From an uncultured Lachnospiraceae bacterium (lineage in GTDB: Bacteria; Bacillota; Clostridia; Lachnospirales; Lachnospiraceae): a DNA stretch of 64,000 bases. The translations under genes were made by a program, and so were the position numbers. Below the pieces are notes generated by a model. The model saw only the letters and a program-made list of their open reading frames with translations. It was not told the origin of the DNA and ran no database searches. Shown here piece by piece: positions 24,954 to 34,836 of this stretch. Positions within the stretch are counted from its first letter, which is position 1. Each line of letters begins with the position of its first letter. The DNA is taken from contig CANOMQ010000012.1 in NCBI GenBank assembly GCA_947567595.1, forward strand, positions 40,074 to 104,073. Direction: 5' to 3'.

Positions 24954-26216
24954 ATGAAGGCTGCCGCAATTATCGCAGAATACAATCCCTTTCACAACGG
25001 ACACCGCTATCAGCTTGATACCCTGCGCGAAGCCGTCGGCACAGACGAGATTATCATTATTATGAGCGGCGATTTCGTCCAAAGAGGCGCGCCCGCCATC
25101 GTTGACAAATACGCGCGCTGCCGTATGGCGCTTTTATCCGGCGCGGACGCCGTCTTTGAGCTGCCCGTATCCTTTGCGCTTGCAAGTGCGGAATACTTCG
25201 CGCACGGCGCCGTATCGCTGGCAGAGCGTCTTGGCGTGACGGACATCCTCTACTTTGGAAGCGAGTGCGGCGACATTGCCCTTTTGCAGGACTGTGCCAA
25301 AATCATCGCCGAAGAGCCGCCGCAGTACCGCAGACATTTAAGCCATAGCATTCAGGAGGGAAACACCTTTCCCTTTGCAAGAAGCGAGGCTGTCAGGGCT
25401 GTCTTACCCGACTGTGACAGGGAAAAAATCGCGCAGGTATTCGCAGCCCCCAACAATATCCTCGCGCTCGAATACCTCAAGGCGCTGTTACAGCAAAAAA
25501 GCGCCATCACGCCGCTTACCCTGCGGCGAAACGGCGCGGATTTTCACGACGATACCCTCTCACCAAAAGAACTGCCGTCCGCAAACGCCATCCGCAAACA
25601 TCTTGAGGATAACTGCGGCGAGGATAATGAACTGTCCTTCTTAAACGGCTACCTGCCCGATGCCTGCCTGCAAATCCTCCAAAACAGCACGTTCCTGTTT
25701 CCGAACGATTTCTCGCAGGTTCTGTTATACAAGCTTCTGCATGACGCATATCATGCAGACGGATTTGCGTGCTTTTTTGATGTCGGCGCCGCGCTCTCCA
25801 ACACTCTGTCGGCAAAGCTTATGCAGTTTTCGTCCTTTGAGGACTTTGCCGCATTGTGCAAAAGCAGGCACCTCACCTACACGCGCGTCTGCCGCAGCCT
25901 CATGCACATCCTTCTTGACATGACGCAGGAGCAAGCCGACCAGCTCAAGGCGGACGGCTGCGGCTATGCACGGCTCCTAGGCTTTCGCACCAAGGACAGA
26001 CGAAGCAGGCTGTTAAACCGCATACAGGAAAATACGTCCATCCCTGTTATCACCTCACCCGCTAAGGGCTTGCGCGCGCTTACGGGAAGTGCACTCATTT
26101 CGCTTAAAGCGGACATCCACGCCGCCAACATCTACGAAAGCGTCAAAGCGCAAAAAATGACACAGATGTCACCTTTAAACGAACTGACAAGGGAACTCAT
26201 TCGCATTAATTCTTAA
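24954..26216 (+). CDS. tmcAL: tRNA(Met) cytidine acetate ligase
   Basis: A 420-residue enzyme that activates acetate with ATP and places it on the wobble cytidine of elongator tRNA-Met. The nucleotidyltransferase motif is at the start: [18 protein letters not shown] (HxGH form), followed by [20 protein letters not shown] and YFGSECGD. The C-terminal part ends with [18 protein letters not shown] and [10 protein letters not shown]. The ATG at 24954 follows AGGAAAGG. It is one of only two plus-strand protein genes. Its 3' end overlaps the convergent UPF0210 gene by 11 bases and contains the palindrome TGACACAGATGTCA (26158-26171). Confidence 0.94.
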   Translation: MKAAAIIAEYNPFHNGHRYQLDTLREAVGTDEIIIIMSGDFVQRGAPAIVDKYARCRMALLSGADAVFELPVSFALASAEYFAHGAVSLAERLGVTDILYFGSECGDIALLQDCAKIIAEEPPQYRRHLSHSIQEGNTFPFARSEAVRAVLPDCDREKIAQVFAAPNNILALEYLKALLQQKSAITPLTLRRNGADFHDDTLSPKELPSANAIRKHLEDNCGEDNELSFLNGYLPDACLQILQNSTFLFPNDFSQVLLYKLLHDAYHADGFACFFDVGAALSNTLSAKLMQFSSFEDFAALCKSRHLTYTRVCRSLMHILLDMTQEQADQLKADGCGYARLLGFRTKDRRSRLLNRIQENTSIPVITSPAKGLRALTGSALISLKADIHAANIYESVKAQKMTQMSPLNELTRELIRINS

Positions 26217-27570
26217 AGCTGTGTATCGGCGCCGGAATTCTTCCGCCGCGGTTGACAAACGCGTCGCACGAAAAACGGTTTACGGGCATAATCGGCGCAT
26301 GTCCCAAAAGACCGCCAAACTCGACATTGTCCCCGACCGTCTTGCCGACAACGGGGATAATGCGCACCGCCGTCGTTTTTTGGTTAATCATGCCGATTGC
26401 AAGCTCGTCCGCGATAATTCCCGAAATCGTTGTCGCCTTTGTATCCCCGGGAATGGCAATCATATCAAGCCCCACCGAGCACACACAGGTCATTGCTTCT
26501 AATTTTTCCAGCGTGAGCGCGCCTGCGTTCACCGCGTCTATCATGCCCTGATCCTCGCTGACCGGAATGAACGCGCCGCTTAGTCCGCCGACGTATGAGG
26601 ACGCCATCACGCCGCCCTTTTTCACCTGATCGTTTAACAATGCCAATGCCGCCGTCGTCCCCGGCGCACCCGCATATTCCAAGCCGATTTCACACAGAAT
26701 ATCCGCCACGCTGTCGCCGATTGCAGGCGTTGGCGCAAGCGAAAGGTCGACAATGCCAAACGGAATGCCCAAGCGCTTTGACGCCTCCTGCGCCACAAGC
26801 TGTCCAACCCTTGTTACCTTAAACGCCGTCTTTTTGATGGTTTCGCATAAAATCTCAAAATTCTTCCCGCGCACATGCTCCAGCGCATTCTTTACCACGC
26901 CCGGACCGCTGACGCCGACGTTGATAATCGCGTCCGCCTCCGTAACACCGTGAAACGCACCTGCCATAAACGGATTGTCGTCGGGCGCGTTACAGAATAC
27001 CACAAGCTTCGAGCACCCAATCGAGTCCTGCTCCTTTGTCCGCTCTGCCGTTTCCTTGATAATGTCCCCCATAAGGCGCACCGCGTCCATGTCAATCCCC
27101 GTCTTTGTTGAGCCAAGATTGACCGAGCTGCACACAAGCTGCGTCTCGGAAAGCGCCTTCGGAATGGAACGAAGCAAAAGCTCGTCCGCCTTTGTCATGC
27201 CCTTTGAGACCAGCGCGGAATATCCGCCGAGGAAATTGACGCCGACGTCCGCCCTTGCCCTGTCAAGCGTTTTTGCAATCGTTACAAAATCGTCCGGTGT
27301 TTTGCACGCCGCGCCGCCCACAAGCGCAATCGGCGTCACGGAAATGCGCTTATTGACAATCGGAATGCCAAATTCCTTCTCAATTGCCTCGCCCACGGAC
27401 ACCAAATCCTTTGCCGTGGTTGTGATTTTATGATAAATTTTTTCGTTTAACCGCTCCAAGTCGGAATCGATACAGTCCAGCAGGCTGATACCGAGTGTGA
27501 TTGTCCGCACGTCGAGATTGTCCTTCTCAATCATTCTGTTGGTTTCCAAAACCTCATATATGTTTATCAT
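26206..27570 (-). CDS. UPF0210 (DUF711/PFL-like) protein
   Basis: A 454-residue soluble protein of the UPF0210/DUF711 family. The start [19 protein letters not shown] and the stretches [41 protein letters not shown] and [12 protein letters not shown] are diagnostic. Structures relate the fold to pyruvate-formate-lyase-type proteins, but no activity is established to my knowledge. The ATG at 27570 follows GGAGGG. The UPF0237 ACT-domain gene lies upstream, a pairing seen in many Firmicutes. A large structured element sits between the two genes. Confidence 0.93.
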   Translation of the reverse strand: MINIYEVLETNRMIEKDNLDVRTITLGISLLDCIDSDLERLNEKIYHKITTTAKDLVSVGEAIEKEFGIPIVNKRISVTPIALVGGAACKTPDDFVTIAKTLDRARADVGVNFLGGYSALVSKGMTKADELLLRSIPKALSETQLVCSSVNLGSTKTGIDMDAVRLMGDIIKETAERTKEQDSIGCSKLVVFCNAPDDNPFMAGAFHGVTEADAIINVGVSGPGVVKNALEHVRGKNFEILCETIKKTAFKVTRVGQLVAQEASKRLGIPFGIVDLSLAPTPAIGDSVADILCEIGLEYAGAPGTTAALALLNDQVKKGGVMASSYVGGLSGAFIPVSEDQGMIDAVNAGALTLEKLEAMTCVCSVGLDMIAIPGDTKATTISGIIADELAIGMINQKTTAVRIIPVVGKTVGDNVEFGGLLGHAPIMPVNRFSCDAFVNRGGRIPAPIHSFKN

Positions 27571-27595
27571 TACTAACCCTCCATTCCGTTCGTCC

Positions 27596-27712
27596 GCAGT
27601 GCCATTCAAAAAACCTTCGGTTTTCCTCATTGTCGGGCGTCGCCCTATCAAACGTCAAGTCGGTAAATGTGCCTGCAAGCAGTCAATTTACCGTCTTAAC
27701 GTTTGGCACTGC
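27596..27712. repeat. Cloverleaf-like palindromic element between UPF0237 and UPF0210 genes
   Basis: An outer 9-base stem, GCAGTGCCA (27596-27604) with TGGCACTGC (27704-27712), encloses three hairpins: AAAACC/GGTTTT (27610-27624), GGGC/GCCC (27635-27645), and a long stem of 19 positions with 17 pairs (27650-27668 with 27686-27704) capped by CTGC/GCAG. It begins at the base after the UPF0237 stop. It is not a tRNA. It may be a mobile palindromic unit or a structured RNA; only one copy lies in this window. Confidence 0.75.
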
Positions 27713-27985
27713 TCATACCCTGTGCATACTATTAAAAATCTCTTCCCTTTGGCACCGGATAATGACCCCGATGTCCGCCCCGAGCTTATCCAAATCGTCG
27801 GAAACCTCGCTCACCGGCTTTGCCGCGCTGCTCATGTCCGCAATCATCATCATATTGAAATAGTCGTCCACGATTGTCTGTGAAATGTCAAGAATGTTAA
27901 TCTTATTCTCGGCAAGATACGTACACACCTTTGCGATAATCCCGACCGTATCCTTACCTACCACCGTTATAATTGTCTTTTTCAT
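27713..27985 (-). CDS. UPF0237 ACT-domain protein
   Basis: A 90-residue stand-alone ACT domain: MKKTIITVVGKDTVGIIAKV, then YLAENKINILDISQTI and MMMIADMSS. ACT domains bind amino acids or similar ligands and regulate partners. In Firmicutes this small protein is encoded next to the UPF0210 gene, which follows here, so it probably regulates or binds that partner. GGAGCGC precedes the ATG at 27985. Confidence 0.92.
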   Translation of the reverse strand: MKKTIITVVGKDTVGIIAKVCTYLAENKINILDISQTIVDDYFNMMMIADMSSAAKPVSEVSDDLDKLGADIGVIIRCQREEIFNSMHRV

Positions 27986-28039
27986 TGTCTGCGCTCCTCT
28001 CCCAAAAAACCTGTCCTTCCCATCATACAAAAGTTCCGG

Positions 28040-28837
28040 TCAGATTTCAACCAATTGTGAAATTTCACTGCGTTTTGCGACATAAATCGGAAAATCATCG
28101 GGCTGGTAGGGCTTGTCTGCCATCGAAATTTCCAGCCTGACCGTCTCATAGGCAAGCTCCGCAAGGTTGTTCTCCTTGCTTAAATGTCCCAAAACAACCG
28201 CCTTTAGATTGTCATGCAGCAGGCGGCTTAAAAGCTTTCCCGAAAGTTCGTTCGAAAGGTGTCCCCTGTTTCCGAGAATGCGCTGCTTCAGATAATAAGG
28301 GTATGGTCCCACCTCAAGCATGTTGATGTCATGGTTTGCCTCAAGCAAGAGTGCGTCCATTCCTTTCAGGCATTCCACCGTATAATCGTCAAAAATTCCC
28401 ATGTCCGTCGCCACCGCCATGCGCCTGCTCCCGTATTGGAAACGGTATGCCACCGGCTCTGCGGCGTCGTGCGAAATCCGCATCGGGTTGACGGTGATGT
28501 CCTTTAAAATAAATTTTTCGTCCGCGCTAATCACGTGAAAAAGTGAGTCATCTATTTTCCCAAGATTACTCACTTCCCTGATTGCCGATAACGTGCCCTT
28601 CGTTCCATAGACCGGTATGCCAAACTTACGGCACATCACACCCAGACCGCCTATATGGTCTGAGTGCTCGTGCGTGATTAAAATGCCGTCTATGTCGCTT
28701 CCCGTAAGCCCAAGCTGGTTTAAGCCCTCCACCGTCTTTTTCCCGCTGATGCCTACATCTACCAGCAGGTGTGTCGCCTCCGTACCGATATAGATACAGT
28801 TTCCGCTGCTTCCGCTGGCTATACTACACAGTTTCAT
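28040..28837 (-). CDS. Metallo-beta-lactamase-fold hydrolase, WalJ/YycJ-like
   Basis: A 265-residue hydrolase. It starts MKLCSIASGSSGNCIYIG, the usual start of the WalJ/YycJ group, with metal ligands in ILITHEHSDHIGGL, and further His/Asp in ATDMGIFDDYTVE and VLGHLSKENN. The group is linked to cell-wall homeostasis and DNA-related hydrolase activity in Bacilli; the substrate here is not shown. It lies 20 bases after the FtsA-like gene and probably belongs to the polA-coaE-ftsA-like operon. No walKR genes are nearby. Confidence 0.9.
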   Translation of the reverse strand: MKLCSIASGSSGNCIYIGTEATHLLVDVGISGKKTVEGLNQLGLTGSDIDGILITHEHSDHIGGLGVMCRKFGIPVYGTKGTLSAIREVSNLGKIDDSLFHVISADEKFILKDITVNPMRISHDAAEPVAYRFQYGSRRMAVATDMGIFDDYTVECLKGMDALLLEANHDINMLEVGPYPYYLKQRILGNRGHLSNELSGKLLSRLLHDNLKAVVLGHLSKENNLAELAYETVRLEISMADKPYQPDDFPIYVAKRSEISQLVEI

Positions 28838-28857
28838 TCAATCTACCTCTTTTGCGT

Positions 28858-31155
28858 TTATTTCCAATATACCTCAATCTTGTCGCCATTGTAAAGCTGC
28901 TGCGTATACTGTGCGTCCTTGCCGTTTACCAGTGTGGCAATTCCCGAACCGCGCATGGTACTGGTGTCAAAATTGATATAATCAAAGATATCTACAAAAG
29001 TATAATTCTTTTTTCCTCTCATGACAATAGGTTTTTGATTAACAATTACAATAACCTTCTTAAATTCGTCGAAGCTCTCCTCGTCCTGCTTGTCCTCCTC
29101 GCGCTTTTCTTCCTTTTTTTCCTCCTGCTTTTTCTCTTCCTGCTTCTCCTCTTTTGCGGCGTCCTCTACCATGCCCTTGAATACATGAACCGCCTCCGCG
29201 TTCTTTTTTGTCTCATTGACTGTGCTGGTCGATTGCCCGGTTTCCTCCGAAACACTCCCTTCAGAGGCATTTCCAGTAGTAGCCTGCGCTTCGTCCTTTG
29301 CTGTCTGTGCGGTTTCCGTAGCGTGCTTCTTGACCGCCTCGCTGAATTTCTCCCGCTTTGCCTCGCGCTGTGCCGCCTCATAAATCTCCTGCCGCTCAAG
29401 CTCCTTTCTGCTCTTAAGTTCAATCTTGTCCGTGCCGCAGATTGTGGCGTCCGCCTTCGCCTCCTCGCCGTTTATGTACAGCAGCATATCGTCTGTTGAA
29501 ATGCCCATGTATTCGCAGAACTGCTCAAAGGTATAGTAGGAAAGAAACTCAATGATGTCACCGTCCTGTATCTCATAAGCGCCTGTCACCATCGCCCCGT
29601 TTGCCTTTACGGGCTTTGGCAGCGAAACCTCGTCCCCGTTGACTGTCAGGACAATTTTACCATTGCAGTCAACAAGGTCTGCAATCTGCTCCCTTGCAGG
29701 CTGTCCCAAGGTGGACTCCTCGATGGTAATCACGTCATTTGACTTAATCTGATAATTTAAATTAACGCTCTCGCCATTTACGTACACATGTGCGCTTTCA
29801 CCGTATTCGCCCTTTGTGACACGGTTCTTCCCGTTGACGGTGTAGTGAAGCTCCTGCCCGCGTCTCGGAAACAGTCCGTCGCGCGCAAATGCCGCCTGCA
29901 TTGCCGCGTCCATCACTGTAAGCTTGTTGTTGTCGTAAATCTTAATCCGTGTGCCGTTGAAAGTGATATAAATAAAGTTATTGTTCCGCTCATAGTGTGT
30001 CAGACAAATACCAACCGGCGTAATAATCGTGGAATCCTTGAGCGCCCCGTCCGGGAAAATGATATTTCCCATAATCTCCTCGCCCCGGATTGCCACGCGC
30101 GACGCGTCAAGCTCAAGCTCCTGCGCGATTTTCTGGTCAAAGCCCTTAATCTTTCCGCCGCCGCCAACGATAAACACCGCGCTCGGCGATTTGCCGCCGT
30201 TAAGCTCCCGGATTGTATCCGCCGTATACTTTGCGATTTTATCAATCTCGGGACGGCAAATCGAGATTACCTCCTCCGCCGAAATAATCTGCTCCGTCCC
30301 CATAATGTCCTCATAGATAATCTCGTCCTGTGTTGCCGCCGCCGTCTTGATTTTTTCGGCAGTCGCAAAATCAATCAGGCATGTTCTTGCAAGAAGCTCC
30401 GTAAGGGAGTCGCCCGCGTAAGGCAGCATGCCAAACGCAATCACGCTGCCGTCGTCCGTCACGGAAATATCCGATGTGCCTGCCCCCACGTCAACCATCG
30501 CAATGTTCAGCAGCCGGAATTTTTCGGGAATGGCGACACGGATTGCCGCAATCGGCTCCAAGGTCAGGTTTGCAACCTTTAAGCCGGCAAGCTCCACCGC
30601 GCTGTACAAGCCGTCTACCACATCGTCCGGAAGAAATGTCGCTATGATGTCGGCGCCTAGATTTTTTGCCTTGTGGTGCTCCGGCTCGCTCATCCATAGC
30701 CCGTTGATATAATATTTCACGACAGAATACCCGACGCAGTAGAAATGCATATCGGTATCGTTCTTTTCCTGAAAATCGGCAAACGCATTGTCAATTCCTG
30801 TTGAAATCAGCGTATGCATGTCGTCCTTTGTCACGTTGCGCTCTTTATCCAAATCCATATCGACATGCACGTTCATGGTTTTGAGCACGCGTCCTGCCGC
30901 CGCAATGCAGACCTCCTCAAGCGAAATGCCCGTCTTGTCGACAAGTGCCTGTCTGATGTCGGCAATCGCAGCCGCAACCCTGTTAATGTCATGGATTTGC
31001 CCGTCCACCATCGCGCGCGTCTGGTGCTCCCTGCGCTCCTGCGCAATGACGACAAACTGCTCCCCCTGCCGGTAACCCACGGTTCCGACAACATTTCTCG
31101 TACCAATATCAAGTCCAAATACGATTTCTTCTTCCCTCATGTTCATCTCATTCAT
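28858..31155 (-). CDS. Large FtsA/PilM-like actin-fold protein
   Basis: A 765-residue protein. The first 390 residues are an actin-like ATPase with an SHS2-type insertion as in FtsA: EIVFGLDIGTRNVVGTVG (phosphate 1), MVDVGAGTSDISV (phosphate 2), VFIVGGGGKIKGF (adenosine). The middle (about 400-560) contains repeated beta-rich stretches. A Glu/Lys-rich low-complexity linker follows (EEKQEEKKQEEKKEEK), and the last 65 residues (KVIVIVNQKPIVM to NGDKIEVYWK) look like a beta-grasp domain. No C-terminal amphipathic helix is obvious, so it is not a canonical FtsA. Its ATG overlaps the coaE stop (ATGA). It probably acts in division or envelope assembly, but this is inferred. Confidence 0.82.
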   Translation of the reverse strand: MNEMNMREEEIVFGLDIGTRNVVGTVGYRQGEQFVVIAQERREHQTRAMVDGQIHDINRVAAAIADIRQALVDKTGISLEEVCIAAAGRVLKTMNVHVDMDLDKERNVTKDDMHTLISTGIDNAFADFQEKNDTDMHFYCVGYSVVKYYINGLWMSEPEHHKAKNLGADIIATFLPDDVVDGLYSAVELAGLKVANLTLEPIAAIRVAIPEKFRLLNIAMVDVGAGTSDISVTDDGSVIAFGMLPYAGDSLTELLARTCLIDFATAEKIKTAAATQDEIIYEDIMGTEQIISAEEVISICRPEIDKIAKYTADTIRELNGGKSPSAVFIVGGGGKIKGFDQKIAQELELDASRVAIRGEEIMGNIIFPDGALKDSTIITPVGICLTHYERNNNFIYITFNGTRIKIYDNNKLTVMDAAMQAAFARDGLFPRRGQELHYTVNGKNRVTKGEYGESAHVYVNGESVNLNYQIKSNDVITIEESTLGQPAREQIADLVDCNGKIVLTVNGDEVSLPKPVKANGAMVTGAYEIQDGDIIEFLSYYTFEQFCEYMGISTDDMLLYINGEEAKADATICGTDKIELKSRKELERQEIYEAAQREAKREKFSEAVKKHATETAQTAKDEAQATTGNASEGSVSEETGQSTSTVNETKKNAEAVHVFKGMVEDAAKEEKQEEKKQEEKKEEKREEDKQDEESFDEFKKVIVIVNQKPIVMRGKKNYTFVDIFDYINFDTSTMRGSGIATLVNGKDAQYTQQLYNGDKIEVYWK

Positions 31156-31748
31156 ACTTTATCCCCCATTATGTCCTTAATTTGTTGATAGGTTTCCTGC
31201 AAATCGCCATTGTTCATGATAACCCTCTGACAATGTCTGCGAAATTCTTCCTCACTAAGCTGCCCCTTCATGATGTCCTGTGTCTTTTGCATACTGTACT
31301 GCCGGCTTTTTGCCAGCCGCCTGCTGCGCACCGCCGCGTCACAGTGGATATACCAAAGCTCATCCACAATTTCGTCGTAGTGCTCCTCTATCAAAAGCGC
31401 CGCTTCGATGAAAAAATAATCTGCCTCATTCTTTTCCTGTTCATATGCAAGCTGCGCCAGAATATAGTTTTTTACCGCTGGATGGACAATGGCATTTACC
31501 TGTTCCAAAAGAGACTGATTTTGAAAAATCAGTTCAGCCATTTTCCTTCTGTCAATCGCCCCATCCTGATCCAAAATCCGCTCCCCAAGCAGTGCCACAA
31601 GCTTTTCATGGCATTCCTGCCCCTTCCCATAAAGAACATGCGCTGCTTCGTCCGCCCGGATAATCCTGCATTTGTAATGTTCGCTGATATAGGAAAGCAC
31701 CTGTGTCTTTCCCGCACCGACCCCCCCTGTAATTCCGATGATTTTCAT
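31152..31748 (-). CDS. coaE: Dephospho-CoA kinase
   Basis: Phosphorylates dephospho-CoA in the last step of CoA synthesis; 198 residues. The P-loop is at the start (MKIIGITGGVGAGKTQVL), followed by the CoA-binding stretch RADEAAHVLYGKG and VNAIVHPAVKNYI, and VIEAALLIEE-like FFIEAALLIEEHYDE. It lies 20 bases after polA, a common neighbour in Firmicutes. Confidence 0.95.
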   Translation of the reverse strand: MKIIGITGGVGAGKTQVLSYISEHYKCRIIRADEAAHVLYGKGQECHEKLVALLGERILDQDGAIDRRKMAELIFQNQSLLEQVNAIVHPAVKNYILAQLAYEQEKNEADYFFIEAALLIEEHYDEIVDELWYIHCDAAVRSRRLAKSRQYSMQKTQDIMKGQLSEEEFRRHCQRVIMNNGDLQETYQQIKDIMGDKV

Positions 31749-31768
31749 CTTGTTCCCCTGTCTGTTTC

Positions 31769-34528
31769 TTATTTCGCCTCATACCAGTCCGTTCCCGTAT
31801 GAAGGTCTGTCTCAAGCTTTACGGCAAGACTGCACGCATTCTGCATTTCCTCTGTGAGCACCGTGCGCACCGTCTCAACCTCCTCCTGCCTTGTCTCAAT
31901 CAAAAGCTCATCATGGATTTGCAAAATCAGCTTTGATTTTAAATCCTTTTTGCGAAGCGCGTCATACACGTTCACCATCGCGATTTTGATAATATCCGCC
32001 GCCGTCCCTTGTATCGGCGAATTCATCGCCACACGCTCCCCAAACGAACGCTGCATAAAGTTTGAAGATTTTAATTCAGGTACTGGTCTTCTCCTGCCAA
32101 ACATTGTCTCGCAATACCCTTTTTCCTTTGCGTCCGATACCAGCTTATCCAAAAAGCCCTTAATATTGGGATACGTCTTAAAATACTCGTCAATGTAGAC
32201 CTTCGCCTCCTTTGGCGAAATGCTCAGATCCTGACTCAGCCCAAAGGAGCTGATACCATACACAATCCCAAAATTGACTGCCTTCGCATTCCTGCGCTGT
32301 AAATCCGTAACCTCCTCAAACGGTGTGTGGAACACCTTTGACGCCGTAATCCGGTGAATGTCCTCGTCCATCTGATACGCCTCAATCAACTGCTCGTCGC
32401 CCGACATATGTGCAAGCACCCGCAGCTCAATCTGCGAATAATCGGCGTCCATGAAAATGCAGCCCTCCTGCGGGACAAACACCTTGCGGATGCGCCGCCC
32501 AAGCTCCATGCGCATTGGAATGTTCTGTAAATTCGGCTCCGTGGAGCTAAGCCTTCCCGTCGCGGTAATGGTCTGATGAAAGCTGGTGTGGATTTTATCG
32601 TCCTTGTCAATATATGCCGCAAGCCCGTCCGCATACGTGGATTTGAGCTTCGTAAGCCCTCTGTACTCCAAAATGTCACTCACAACCGGATAATCCGGCG
32701 CAAGCTTGTCCAGCACATCTGCCGCCGTGGAATAGCCCGTCTTGGTCTTTTTGCCTCCGGGCAGCTTTAATTTCTCAAATAAAATCTCGCCAAGCTGTTT
32801 GGGGGAATTGATGTTAAAATCCTCCCCTGCCGCCGCGTGAATGGCTTTCTCAAGCTCCCCAATCCGCCCCGTCAGCGCCTCGCCGTATGTCTTTAGCGCC
32901 TCCGGCTTTACCAAAATCCCTTCGCGTTCCATGTCATAAAGCACATACGTCAGCGGCATTTCAAGCTCGCGAAACAGCTTATCCATTTTGCTGTCCAAAA
33001 GCGCATTCCCTAAGATTTTTACCGCGTGCCCAAGAACAAGTGTTTCCTGTGCCAGCAGACGGATAAGCTCGTCCTTGTTTGTCGAATACGCATTGGATAA
33101 ATCCGACTTTCCAAAAGCCTCCGACCAGCTTTTTACCGTGCTGTTTAAATACTCCCCCGCAATATCCGCAATCTCGTAATCATTTTTTAACGGATTGAGC
33201 AGATACGTGGCAATTTTACAATCAAATATATTTTTGGTAATCTCATGCGTCAGGTGCCTTGTATCCGCCCTGTATGCCTCTGTCAGCAGGCTCTTATAAT
33301 CATTTTTAATGTCAAAGCAGCCAAGCGTCATGTGCTCCGCTTCGACCATTCGTTCTAACTGCCTCTGAATATCCTCCTTAATCAGGTCTGTTCCTGCTTC
33401 TATAAAAAATACTGTCTCGTCTTTCTCTTGGTCATACAAAAAGCACCCGAACTGCTCCCGGCTACTCCCAAGCTGTAAAAACATCTGACCGTCCTCTTTT
33501 GCGCCAAGCGTCCCCTCAGCCTGCTGCGCTATATCAATAAAGCGCACCGCCGCACTGCCGCTTTTTATTGCCTCCTGCACTGCCTTTTCCAGCGCTTCCC
33601 TTGTCTGAATTTTCACAATTTCCAGCGCGTTCCCAAGTCCCGCATGCTCCTGTGTCATTTCTTGGTTTTCAAAGCGCGAAAGCATGTTTTTAAAGGCAAG
33701 CCGTTTCAAAATCTCATAAGCCTGCGGCGTAAACAAGGTGCCAAGCTTTGCCTTCTCATAAGAAAAATCAATGTCGGCATTGGTGTCAATCGTGGCAAGC
33801 TTTTTGCTCAAATCGGCAAGCTCCCTGTTGTTTGCAAGGCTCTCCCGAATGCTTTTCTTGGAAATCTCATCTATATGCGCGTAAATTGCCTCAATGGAGC
33901 CATACGTTACCATCAGCTCCGTCGCCGTCTTTTCACCGACCTTTGGCACGCCGGGAATGTTGTCCGCCGTATCACCCATCAGTGCCTTTAGCTCGATAAA
34001 CTGCTCGGGCGTCACCTGATATGTCTTCTCAACGTCCGCGGCAAAATAATCCTCTATTTCCGTCTTTCCGCCCTTTGTCTTAGGGATACGGATTTTGATA
34101 TGGCTGGTGGCAATCTGGAGCAAATCCCGGTCGCCGGAAACAAGCGAAACCTCCATACCCTCCTTCTCGGAGCGCTTTGCAATCGTCCCCAAAATATCGT
34201 CCGCCTCATACCCCGCCTTCTCGACAATCTCAATGCCCATCGCGGCAAGCACTTCCTTTAGCACGGGCACCTGCTCGTGAAGCTCCGGCGGCATGGGCTT
34301 TCTTGTGCCCTTATAATCCTGATACATCTCGTGGCGGAAGGTCGGCGCTTTCACGTCGAAGGCAACCGTCAGATAATCGGGCTGCTCCTCGTCCAAAATC
34401 TTAAATAAGATGTTTAAAAAGCCATACACCGCATTGGTATGAAGCCCTGCCGCGTTGGTCAGCATTGGCACGCCGTAAAATGCCCTGTTCAAAATACTAT
34501 GACCGTCTATCAATACAATTTTACTCAT
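31769..34528 (-). CDS. polA: DNA polymerase I
   Basis: A repair and Okazaki-fragment polymerase of 919 residues. The 5' nuclease domain starts MSKIVLIDGHSILNRAFYG, with VSGDRDLLQ and MGDTADNIPGVPKVGEKTA. The middle domain lacks the acidic DxE of proofreading exonucleases (FIDIAQ instead), so 3'-5' activity is probably lost, as in Bacillus. Polymerase motif A is DADYSQIELRVLAHMSGD, B is RRNAKAVNFGIVYGIS, and C is LQIHDELLIE. The start at 34528 follows GGGAGGG and overlaps the stop of the preceding zinc-finger gene (ATGA). Confidence 0.97.
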   Translation of the reverse strand: MSKIVLIDGHSILNRAFYGVPMLTNAAGLHTNAVYGFLNILFKILDEEQPDYLTVAFDVKAPTFRHEMYQDYKGTRKPMPPELHEQVPVLKEVLAAMGIEIVEKAGYEADDILGTIAKRSEKEGMEVSLVSGDRDLLQIATSHIKIRIPKTKGGKTEIEDYFAADVEKTYQVTPEQFIELKALMGDTADNIPGVPKVGEKTATELMVTYGSIEAIYAHIDEISKKSIRESLANNRELADLSKKLATIDTNADIDFSYEKAKLGTLFTPQAYEILKRLAFKNMLSRFENQEMTQEHAGLGNALEIVKIQTREALEKAVQEAIKSGSAAVRFIDIAQQAEGTLGAKEDGQMFLQLGSSREQFGCFLYDQEKDETVFFIEAGTDLIKEDIQRQLERMVEAEHMTLGCFDIKNDYKSLLTEAYRADTRHLTHEITKNIFDCKIATYLLNPLKNDYEIADIAGEYLNSTVKSWSEAFGKSDLSNAYSTNKDELIRLLAQETLVLGHAVKILGNALLDSKMDKLFRELEMPLTYVLYDMEREGILVKPEALKTYGEALTGRIGELEKAIHAAAGEDFNINSPKQLGEILFEKLKLPGGKKTKTGYSTAADVLDKLAPDYPVVSDILEYRGLTKLKSTYADGLAAYIDKDDKIHTSFHQTITATGRLSSTEPNLQNIPMRMELGRRIRKVFVPQEGCIFMDADYSQIELRVLAHMSGDEQLIEAYQMDEDIHRITASKVFHTPFEEVTDLQRRNAKAVNFGIVYGISSFGLSQDLSISPKEAKVYIDEYFKTYPNIKGFLDKLVSDAKEKGYCETMFGRRRPVPELKSSNFMQRSFGERVAMNSPIQGTAADIIKIAMVNVYDALRKKDLKSKLILQIHDELLIETRQEEVETVRTVLTEEMQNACSLAVKLETDLHTGTDWYEAK

Positions 34529-34836
34529 CCTGTCCCTCCCAAAAGAAACATGCACAGCAACATCGACATCAGCAAAAAAAGACCGGCTTTTAACTGTTTT
34601 TTCCGTTTGACACGAGCCATAGTACGGTTCAACATCTCTCCCAGTTCCTTTTTCACATCAATATCATCCGCATTTTCCAGCCTGCTCATACCCTCAGACA
34701 AAAGATATTCTATTGTAAGCTCCTCCATGCATTCATTGCACGAACGCACATGCTCTACAAATTCCTGCGCCGTACCGCCATCCAGCTCATCTCGCAAAAA
34801 CAAATGGATACAACGCTGTGTTTCTTTACAATCCAT
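34525..34836 (-). CDS. Small membrane protein with anti-sigma-type zinc finger
   Basis: A 103-residue protein. The N-terminus (MDCKETQRCIHLFLRDEL) and FVEHVRSCNECMEELT form the HxxxCxxC zinc motif of ZAS/zf-HC2 anti-sigma factors. One transmembrane helix lies near the C-terminus (GLFLLMSMLLCMFLLGG). There is no sigma-factor gene nearby, so the partner is unknown. Its stop overlaps the polA ATG, implying coupled translation. The ATG at 34836 follows GAGGGG. Confidence 0.75.
   Translation of the reverse strand: MDCKETQRCIHLFLRDELDGGTAQEFVEHVRSCNECMEELTIEYLLSEGMSRLENADDIDVKKELGEMLNRTMARVKRKKQLKAGLFLLMSMLLCMFLLGGTG

Noticed and set aside
27596-27712. tRNA or tmRNA reading of the cloverleaf
   Set aside because: No T-loop GTTCxA motif, no 7-base acceptor or anticodon arm geometry.
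28771-29499. Long plus-strand frame over the FtsA-like linker
   Set aside because: Antisense of a Glu/Lys-rich low-complexity stretch; no start signal and Leu/Phe-rich nonsense.
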